Source of the DNA: Candidatus Symbiopectobacterium sp. NZEC151
GTDB lineage: Bacteria; Pseudomonadota; Gammaproteobacteria; Enterobacterales; Enterobacteriaceae
NCBI RefSeq assembly: GCF_025962655.1
Contig: NZ_JAGFPE010000002.1
Location: 62,001-126,000 of the forward strand
Length of the DNA: 64,000 nt
Direction of reading: 5' to 3'
In this document: positions 58,157 through 64,000 of the stretch, in pieces
Position numbering within the stretch: the first letter of the stretch is position 1
Layout of the letters: each line of letters begins with the position of its first letter
Program-made: the position numbers and the translations under genes
Notes under the pieces: model-generated
What the model saw: the letters and a program-made list of their open reading frames with translations, nothing else
Databases searched by the model: none
Told to the model about the DNA's origin: nothing

Positions 58157-59809
58157 CTAGCCAATAACCGGGCTGTACCTGGCTTGCAACGCGCTAGATT
58201 TGGTGCCGGTTGCTGCAATAGCATTAGCATTGACCGGTGCGCCGGTGTTGGAATGGGTATGCGTTGCGGTCTGCGCTGCCAGCTCCTGCACCACGTCCAG
58301 CGTCTCGATCATCAACTGCATCACATTGATTTGCTGATTGCCTACCCACACCACAGGCGCGATAAGCTCCTGACGCTGTGCGGCGATACTGCGGCGGATA
58401 TTGCCGATTTTCTCTATCAGGTCTTGCCCTACGTCCCATGTTGCCGATTTACCGACGCTGGCCACATATCCCGCCTGCGTGGCCAGGCTGTGATCTCCCT
58501 GGGCAATCTGCACCACGGCACCGGCCATCAGCGTAGAGGTGCCCAATACCGTGGTTTTGTCCATGGCCTGTATCGTGGTCTCTCTGGCCACAACGGTGCG
58601 TTTTTCTTCATCGGCGGTGATATCCCGACGCATAGACGATTCTTTAATGGCCTGGTCGGTCTGCCGCTCCCAATCCCCCGCCACCGTCACACGCTGCGAC
58701 ACTTCCGCACGCTGCTGCTGTAGCTGCTCTCCTGGCTTCACATCCGGCAGACTGTGGCCCTGTGCCAGCGTTTGCCGCACGAACGGGCGATCGGGCCGTC
58801 CCTCAGTGAAACCTATCTCCACCAGTGTGCCAGCCGGGGGAAACTGGAACATGCCCGACTCACTGCCCGCCATCGGCACCGGCAGCGGGACGGCGGGGTA
58901 AACCGGCGTATTCTTGACCGGGTTGCCGTCTGCATCCAGCAACTGCACATCTACCGCATAGCGTGGGCGAAACGGATCGGCAATATTGCCACTGCTGACG
59001 CTCTCCGCTGGCCCTTCCACTCGGGCAAAGCGCGGCAGATGCAGCCCTGCGGATAATTCGGGATAGGCGGCATCAATCTGGCGCTGCGCCGGTGTGCGTT
59101 GCAAAGGTTTGCCCGTCAGGGCATTAAGCGGTGTCCAGGTAACGGCCATATCATCATCGGTTAGCCGTACTGACGTCAGGCGCTGGCCATTGACTACCAC
59201 GCCGGGGCGCACCGACTGGATCACCGGCAATGTCATGCTATTGCCCGCCGCCTGGCTTGTGCTGAATTCTGGCGGAATAGCCACAGGCTTATCCGCAAAC
59301 AGCGAGTGCTGCCAACTGCCGATATACAGGCCACCGTCTGGCAACACTTGCCAGATGCAATCCGTAACGCCAAACGCCGCGCCCAGGTTAGCCAGTAACT
59401 GATAGCCGGTGCCGCTATGGGTGAAATGGGGAATGGGTTTGCGCGTGTAGTCGGCATCCGGCAGATGCACAGTGATACCGCTGTTTTCTTCCAGCCAGGC
59501 ACCCAACTGCTTAAGCGTCGGATGTTGAAACGAACACGGCCACATCCTTTCGAACACGCCCGCCAGTTCACGCACAAACAAGCGTTGATAGCCGTTCTCT
59601 GCCGGTTGTGAGCGCTCCACGTAGCCGGTAAACCAGCGCAGCACCAGATCGGTGTAGCCCACATCCAGCCGCACCAGTTTGCCGGTATAGTCCTGATCGG
59701 TTTCCACGGTGATAAAGCCGCGCCCACAGGCGTTTAGCTCCAGCACCATGTTAGCGTTGACCAGGTGAACCGCATCCCCGGACAACATCAGCCGCCTAAT
59801 CGGTTTCAT
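58157..59809 (-). CDS. Phage baseplate hub-spike protein
   Basis: 550 residues. The first 200 residues resemble a hub (gpD/gp27-like) fold. A gp5-type OB-fold follows (about 280-345, MFQFPPAGTLVEIGF...RPDRPFV), then a helical and repetitive C-terminal region with TATHTHSNTG near 515. Fused hub and spike proteins occur in contractile-tail phages and tailocins. Its start overlaps the preceding gene by 1 nt. Family naming is by fold pattern, not by a matched homologue. Confidence 0.65.
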   Translation of the reverse strand: MKPIRRLMLSGDAVHLVNANMVLELNACGRGFITVETDQDYTGKLVRLDVGYTDLVLRWFTGYVERSQPAENGYQRLFVRELAGVFERMWPCSFQHPTLKQLGAWLEENSGITVHLPDADYTRKPIPHFTHSGTGYQLLANLGAAFGVTDCIWQVLPDGGLYIGSWQHSLFADKPVAIPPEFSTSQAAGNSMTLPVIQSVRPGVVVNGQRLTSVRLTDDDMAVTWTPLNALTGKPLQRTPAQRQIDAAYPELSAGLHLPRFARVEGPAESVSSGNIADPFRPRYAVDVQLLDADGNPVKNTPVYPAVPLPVPMAGSESGMFQFPPAGTLVEIGFTEGRPDRPFVRQTLAQGHSLPDVKPGEQLQQQRAEVSQRVTVAGDWERQTDQAIKESSMRRDITADEEKRTVVARETTIQAMDKTTVLGTSTLMAGAVVQIAQGDHSLATQAGYVASVGKSATWDVGQDLIEKIGNIRRSIAAQRQELIAPVVWVGNQQINVMQLMIETLDVVQELAAQTATHTHSNTGAPVNANAIAATGTKSSALQARYSPVIG

Positions 59810-60342
59810 TAGCTGCCCAACCCGTCATTGATCGGTTTCAACACCTTGCGCTCAAACCAGCTTAATTGCTCGTCACTCTCTGCGGCATTGCCACCGCCCT
59901 GCCCTGGTGATTGCTTTTGTGCTGCGGTTTTGCCATCTGCGCGCGCGTCCCGTTTCTCAGCCACACTCACATGCTCACGCAGGGTAAAGGTCACTAACCA
60001 CGCCTGTTTCCCGTCCTGCTTCGGTGCATCGATCGAGCCGGTGAAGGTGGCCAGGCGAAAATTAATGGCCTGTGCGGTAGGGTTGGCCACCCGGTAACGT
60101 TTCAGTTTGCCGCCCTCTTTGGCTTCTGCCAGAGCAAACAGGCGGGTTAACACCTTCGCATCCGTAAACGGGATAACGCCCGATACGCGCAGTTCTTTGG
60201 GCTTTATGCCCTGCTCTGCATTGGCGGTGCTCGACGTTTGGCCGGATTGGTCTTTTTCCTGAAACTGCATTGATGGCGTAACCGTCAGGCTACGCAGGGG
60301 AATCGCCTCACCATCGAGGGCGAGCGTAATAATCTGGCTCAT
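59809..60342 (-). CDS. Phage baseplate/tail protein
   Basis: 177 residues. Beta-rich N-terminal domain (ITLALDGEAIPLRSLTVTPSM, VSGVIPFTDAKVLTRLFALAEA), then a low-complexity Gln/Gly-rich linker and a helical end. No enzyme motif. Its position between the 256-residue protein and the hub-spike protein, with overlapping ends, makes it a baseplate component. Confidence 0.6.
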   Translation of the reverse strand: MSQIITLALDGEAIPLRSLTVTPSMQFQEKDQSGQTSSTANAEQGIKPKELRVSGVIPFTDAKVLTRLFALAEAKEGGKLKRYRVANPTAQAINFRLATFTGSIDAPKQDGKQAWLVTFTLREHVSVAEKRDARADGKTAAQKQSPGQGGGNAAESDEQLSWFERKVLKPINDGLGS

Positions 60343-61078
60343 GGATCATGCCTTCCAGTGCATTAAGTGATTTCCCGACAAACATCACCGCCGCGGTATA
60401 CACCGTTGACGGTTGCGGAATGTCCTTCACCATTTCAGCAGCGATCACGCTGCCTTGTCCTTTAGCGCTAAATACCCAGGCGCGGGCGCTGGCTTGCTGT
60501 AATGCGCTCAGCCCCTGGCTGATTTTCTCCAGCAGGTTGCCACGCTCAGCGGCAAAGCTGGCCAACTGGCTTTTGATGGCATCCACACTGCTGGATACCG
60601 CCGCTTGCGCCTGTGCGGCCGCAATACGCTGCGCGTTGAGCGCCTGGCGGTTGGTGGCAACGGATAACGGAAGGGCGGCGGGCAGTGATTGGCCTTTCGC
60701 CGGTAACTGCATCTTTACCGTCTCCAGCTCTGCCGCCGCTTGTGCCATGCGCGCCACCTGGGTTAAATCGGGCAGCGGAAAAACCGCCGTCAATGCCGCC
60801 AGGCGTTGCATAAAATCTGCATGGGCTGCGGCACAAACCATCAGAACCACCACCTGATTTTCACCCTGCGCCGCCTGAATACGTGGAGCCAGATACGCCA
60901 GCGCATTGGCCGGACTTAAATAACTGCCGGTTGCCGTTTTCTGGCCTGCGCCGTACACCCACGGATGTACCGGCACCACGGCGCAATGAATGGCGGCCAT
61001 GTCTGCCGGAAAACGAATATCCGCATCACGCCACATCGGCCTTTGCTCCTCATCAAATAGGTACACAGTGGCACTCAC
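60308..61078 (-). CDS. Phage tail protein of unknown role
   Basis: 256 residues, Ala/Gln-rich with a long predicted coiled coil at about 120-210. No family recognised. It overlaps the downstream 177-residue gene by 35 nt and follows the fibre genes by a few bases. It might be a baseplate or tape-like assembly protein; only context supports this. Confidence 0.6.
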   Translation of the reverse strand: MSATVYLFDEEQRPMWRDADIRFPADMAAIHCAVVPVHPWVYGAGQKTATGSYLSPANALAYLAPRIQAAQGENQVVVLMVCAAAHADFMQRLAALTAVFPLPDLTQVARMAQAAAELETVKMQLPAKGQSLPAALPLSVATNRQALNAQRIAAAQAQAAVSSSVDAIKSQLASFAAERGNLLEKISQGLSALQQASARAWVFSAKGQGSVIAAEMVKDIPQPSTVYTAAVMFVGKSLNALEGMIHEPDYYARPRW

Positions 61079-61081
61079 TGA

Positions 61082-61807
61082 TTATTTACCGATAGCGTGA
61101 TAACACACATCAATGGCAGTACCTGCGCCGGAACCACTCCACTGGTTCCACGCCACAGAAAAGCCCGTCTTTGACAGAGATCGAACTCTCATCACCCAAC
61201 CATTGACCTCGGGGTTGCCATTCTCTTGAATAAAAATCATTGGGTTTTCTGTAAACACTTTCGGGAAAACGACATCAAGCAGCGCACCAATGGTTAAACC
61301 AAATCGGCCAAATAGCTCAATACGGCCATCGGTATATTTTCGCCAATAAAAACCGCTTCCACTGCCTGACTCTGATATCCCCAAAAAGCCGATTTGCTCA
61401 GGCGTTAAGTTAATGTCTGCTGTTCCATCAAAGGGCACACCGTTAATTTTACGCGGCGTCGCCAGTTTAGTGGCAGCGGCAGCCGTCGCCGCTTTAAGCA
61501 GATAGCGGCCATCGGCTTCCGTTTTATTCCAGGCATTCACATCACCAGCCAGCAAATTCACATCAGCGGAAAGCGGCTGACCGTTAATTTTGATAGAGCG
61601 CATCGCATATTTTTGGGCCGCTTGTGCATCCGTCAGCGCCCCAATATTGGCCGATGATAAATTAATATCGCCGGTGCCATCAAAGGCGACACCGTTAATC
61701 TTGCGGGCTGTTGCCAGTTTTGTTGCCGCCACTGCCGTTCCGCCAGTGGGTAACGCCCCAACCGATTCTGGCGTCGGGCGGATTAACTTCCCTGTAGGCT
61801 TTGCCAT
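61082..61807 (-). CDS. Short tail-fibre protein
   Basis: 241 residues. The motif ATKLATxRKINGVxFDGT occurs twice, near residues 28 and 113, with the related SIKINGQPLSADVNLLA between. These are typical phage tail-fibre repeats. The C-terminal domain (about 140-241) has the Gly/Trp/Phe-rich look of a receptor-binding tip. Confidence 0.8.
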   Translation of the reverse strand: MAKPTGKLIRPTPESVGALPTGGTAVAATKLATARKINGVAFDGTGDINLSSANIGALTDAQAAQKYAMRSIKINGQPLSADVNLLAGDVNAWNKTEADGRYLLKAATAAAATKLATPRKINGVPFDGTADINLTPEQIGFLGISESGSGSGFYWRKYTDGRIELFGRFGLTIGALLDVVFPKVFTENPMIFIQENGNPEVNGWVMRVRSLSKTGFSVAWNQWSGSGAGTAIDVCYHAIGK

Positions 61808-61810
61808 TAA

Positions 61811-62116
61811 TTACCTCACAAACTCAATTGATACCACATCCGTGCTTTTAACCGCTTCGGCCAGATACACCGTATTGGCTTCGACGGTGTAGGCATATCC
61901 CAGCGGTTGACCGACACCGTTAAGGTGCACAGAAATCACATTGACATTGCCCACCGCAAAAGACGTTTCACCGCCTTTAACGGCTGGGCGTAAATTCTCA
62001 ATCACCAGTGAAGCGTTATCGCCCTTTGCGCCATCGTTAACATTGAAAGAAATGGCGGGTAACGATTTGCCATCACTGGTTTTAAAAATGAGCGAAACAG
62101 TACGCCCAGCGGCCAT
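61811..62116 (-). CDS. Small fibre-associated protein A
   Basis: 101 residues. The N-terminus, SLIFKTSDGKSLPAISFNVNDGAKGDNAS, is a paralogue of the protein encoded at 62125-62352. A GAKGDN collagen-like turn is followed by a short beta domain (YAYTVEANTVYLAEAV) that also resembles the end of the 430-residue fibre protein. It is probably a module of the tail-fibre assembly. Confidence 0.65.
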   Translation of the reverse strand: MAAGRTVSLIFKTSDGKSLPAISFNVNDGAKGDNASLVIENLRPAVKGGETSFAVGNVNVISVHLNGVGQPLGYAYTVEANTVYLAEAVKSTDVVSIEFVR

Positions 62117-62124
62117 GTATTACC

Positions 62125-62352
62125 TCACGCGTTTTCTTTGATTGTTACCTCAACGCCGGTAATGCTGACGCCGTTATCACCTTTAGCCCCCTTATTCTCT
62201 GTCACATATTGCGCTTCGGTTTTATTGGCGTTCCCGGCCTGTGCTTTCCAGACTTCATAAGCGCTTGCACCGTCAGAAACGTCGAATGCAGCAGGTAACG
62301 TTTTTCCGTCTGAGGTTTTAAAATTTAATGTGACTGTGCGTTTAGCTGGCAT
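62125..62352 (-). CDS. Small fibre-associated protein B
   Basis: 75 residues. LNFKTSDGKTLPAAFDVSDGAS is shared with the next gene, and GAKGDNG is a collagen-like turn. It lies 8 bp upstream of its paralogue. Function not known beyond membership in the fibre module. Confidence 0.65.
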   Translation of the reverse strand: MPAKRTVTLNFKTSDGKTLPAAFDVSDGASAYEVWKAQAGNANKTEAQYVTENKGAKGDNGVSITGVEVTIKENA

Positions 62353-62375
62353 AATTCCCTTCCTTGTTTAAAAAC

Positions 62376-63668
62376 TTAATTACTGACTTCAATCCCGGTG
62401 ATTTTCTGCAACACGCTTTCCGGCAAAAAAAGCCCCGCATCCGTTCCGGCTGCAATCAGGTTATTTTTATCGCTGCTTAAAAAATTGTTGCCGGTTAGCC
62501 CTCTAACCTCTGCCCGCAATTTATCGATTTCATATAACAGCGCGTTGGTTTCGCTATCGTTTGTTAATGCCCCTTGCGTTGACAACGGCACATTAAAAAC
62601 CACATTCACAAAATCACCTTTTAGTAAGGCTTCGGCAAACGTGATGGTGTTTTCTTCCAGCGAATACGAGTAATTCAGCGCCTGTTCAACCCCGTTAATA
62701 AAAATCATGCAGGCATTGAGCGTATACGGCGGGGATAGGGTTAATTCGTCCCCTTTCGCCGTGTACTGCCAGGCTGATAAATCCGTTTTGATGGCATAGC
62801 GCGTTTTAATGTCGTCAATATCCCGATCGTAACGCGCGCCCAATACCCGCAAATCAGTGACATTACCGGACGCGTCAATACTGGCAATCGGAGCCACATA
62901 ATGCGCAAAACCCGCCGCATCAATGTAGTTTTTCAGATCGTTGGCGGCACGCAGCGTAACCGCCGTTTGCCATTTACCCACCACGCTGCCCTGGTAGCTG
63001 AAATCGGCATAGAGTTTGGTTGAGCGTAGCCCGTTAAGCGTTTGCTCTTGCGTTAGTTCGCCACGCAGCCCGCCGACATAACCGATCCCTTTTCTGACCG
63101 TGTATTGCTCACCCGCGCGCACCACCTCAAAGCCAGCGGCCAAAAATGCCGCATTGCCGAACGTGTCCAGGGTGATCAGACGCTGCATTTCATCAATACC
63201 CGCCAGGCGGGCAGAGAAATCAATTTGCCAGGTCTGCGCAGAGACATTGATTTGCGTCGCTTCTGCTGCGCCATCAAACTGCATCGACAGGTTGCGCGTC
63301 AGGCTATTGCCTTGCTGGCCGTTCTTTGTCTTGAGTTTCTGCTGAGTGCGAACGTGGACAATCATCAGCACGGTATTGGTTTTACTGTCAGCCAACCCGA
63401 TCCAGTTGTAATCCCAATCGCCCACGCTGGTATCCAGCACCACCGAGTAAACCACCGCGTTATCATTCAGGACGCCATATTGCGTAATATCCGGCGCGTT
63501 TTTAATCATCGCGGCGGCGGGCATCCCTTCATCACGGCTGATCGGCTGGTTTTCATCCTGACCGGGGATCAGCGCAAAAATAATCTTGTCAGGTACGGCG
63601 GGTTTCCCGTCCAGAACCTTGTTCACATTCCACGCCTCAAACGCGCGGGTCACAATGCTTTGGGCCAT
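62376..63668 (-). CDS. Phage tail-fibre / tail-collar protein
   Basis: 430 residues. The N-terminal domain (about 1-170: IVTRAFEAWNVNKVLDGKP...FALIPGQDENQPIS) is of the type that docks fibres to the baseplate (DUF3751/tail-collar class). A shaft region and a C-terminal part with INGVEQALNYSYSLEENTITFAEALLKGDFVNVVF follow. The latter echoes the 101-residue protein. Head of the fibre gene run. Confidence 0.78.
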   Translation of the reverse strand: MAQSIVTRAFEAWNVNKVLDGKPAVPDKIIFALIPGQDENQPISRDEGMPAAAMIKNAPDITQYGVLNDNAVVYSVVLDTSVGDWDYNWIGLADSKTNTVLMIVHVRTQQKLKTKNGQQGNSLTRNLSMQFDGAAEATQINVSAQTWQIDFSARLAGIDEMQRLITLDTFGNAAFLAAGFEVVRAGEQYTVRKGIGYVGGLRGELTQEQTLNGLRSTKLYADFSYQGSVVGKWQTAVTLRAANDLKNYIDAAGFAHYVAPIASIDASGNVTDLRVLGARYDRDIDDIKTRYAIKTDLSAWQYTAKGDELTLSPPYTLNACMIFINGVEQALNYSYSLEENTITFAEALLKGDFVNVVFNVPLSTQGALTNDSETNALLYEIDKLRAEVRGLTGNNFLSSDKNNLIAAGTDAGLFLPESVLQKITGIEVSN

Positions 63669-63679
63669 ATCCTTTCCCT

Positions 63680-64000
63680 TTAAATACTGGCGGTGTGGTA
63701 GTCCGTTACCGCTGAAAAATCCGGCGCACTCGTCACCTGCGTTAACATCACCAGGCCGTGCAGGGTATCCGTAGCCGCAGAAAAATATTCCGCATCATGC
63801 GAAAACGCCCCGGCATGAACCTGCGTGCGTGTCTCATTGAGCACATCAAAGTTATAGCGGCGACAGGTACGGCCATACTGACGCACCAGATTCATCATTA
63901 ACGCGTTATAGGTACTCAACTGCTCGTCGTTGATACCAACCAGAATCACGTCCCAATCGTAGCCCGGTTGCCGTTCCTGCAACTGCACCGCACCCACGCC
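63680..64000 (-). CDS. Phage tail protein, partial at the window edge
   Basis: At least 106 codons, open to the window edge, so the N-terminus is missing. It contains PGYDWDVILVGINDEQLSTYNALM and VHAGAFSHDAEYFSAATDTL. No family is recognised with confidence. Its position upstream of the tail-collar fibre gene suggests a baseplate protein such as a gpI counterpart. Confidence 0.6.
   Translation of the reverse strand, partial: GVGAVQLQERQPGYDWDVILVGINDEQLSTYNALMMNLVRQYGRTCRRYNFDVLNETRTQVHAGAFSHDAEYFSAATDTLHGLVMLTQVTSAPDFSAVTDYHTASI

Noticed and set aside
1-64000. CRISPR arrays, insertion sequences or rRNA/tRNA genes
   Set aside because: No regularly spaced direct repeats, transposase frames or intact structural RNA genes were recognised on either strand.

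Overview
The window is chromosomal DNA of an Enterobacterales bacterium. Almost every housekeeping protein aligns residue by residue with its Escherichia coli counterpart (LeuS, LptE, PBP2, LipA, CspE, DapE, PurC, Hda, Upp, PurM, SpeG, TesA). Two 127-bp ERIC repeats and one enlarged ERIC copy are present. Moderate-to-high GC, the repeats and the gene order suggest Pectobacteriaceae or Yersiniaceae (Dickeya/Brenneria/Serratia-like) rather than E. coli; the genus is inference.

Layout: (1) 1-16.1 kb matches the E. coli minute-14 block: end of gltL, ybeL, leuS-lptE-holA-nadD, rsfS-rlmH-mrdA-mrdB-rlpA, dacA, ybeD-lipB-lipA, tatE, then crcB behind a clear fluoride riboswitch, and cspE. cobC, normally after nadD, is missing. 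(2) 16.3-46.6 kb matches the minute-55 block (ypfM, yffB, dapE, ypfN, ypfH, tmcA, purC, bamC, dapA, gcvR, bcp, bepA, yfgD, hda, uraA, upp, purM, purN). Accessory insertions interrupt it: a YgeA-like racemase, an M15 peptidase, a LysR/CitMHS/AtuA/DUF4387/AtoDAB catabolic locus (19.8-26.9 kb), a chemoreceptor, a LOG-family and a Nudix enzyme, DUF441, and a Sel1-repeat protein. (3) 46.7-51.3 kb holds a Fur-boxed substrate-binding protein plus TonB-dependent receptor, speG, and an AT-rich orphan. (4) 51.5-55.2 kb is ybbP-ybbA with divergent tesA. (5) From about 55.4 kb to the edge the DNA looks like a prophage or tail-encoding element: a decayed 3' end of ssrA (tmRNA) as a likely attachment scar, an AT-rich PIN-domain plus small-protein pair, a YfbU-family gene, and a leftward baseplate/spike/tail-fibre cluster running out of the window.

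How the genes work together: the first block joins envelope growth (PBP2-RodA elongation pair, RlpA, PBP5, LptE) with lipoate synthesis, NAD synthesis and ribosome maturation. The catabolic locus reads as uptake (CitMHS), an AtuA/DUF4387 pair of unproven chemistry, CoA transfer (AtoDA) and thiolysis (AtoB) to acetyl-CoA under a divergent LysR regulator. The 46.8-50 kb pair is an iron-uptake module without its own permease. The most interesting unexplained parts are the CitMHS-AtuA-AtoDAB locus and the PIN/small-protein pair at the prophage border.
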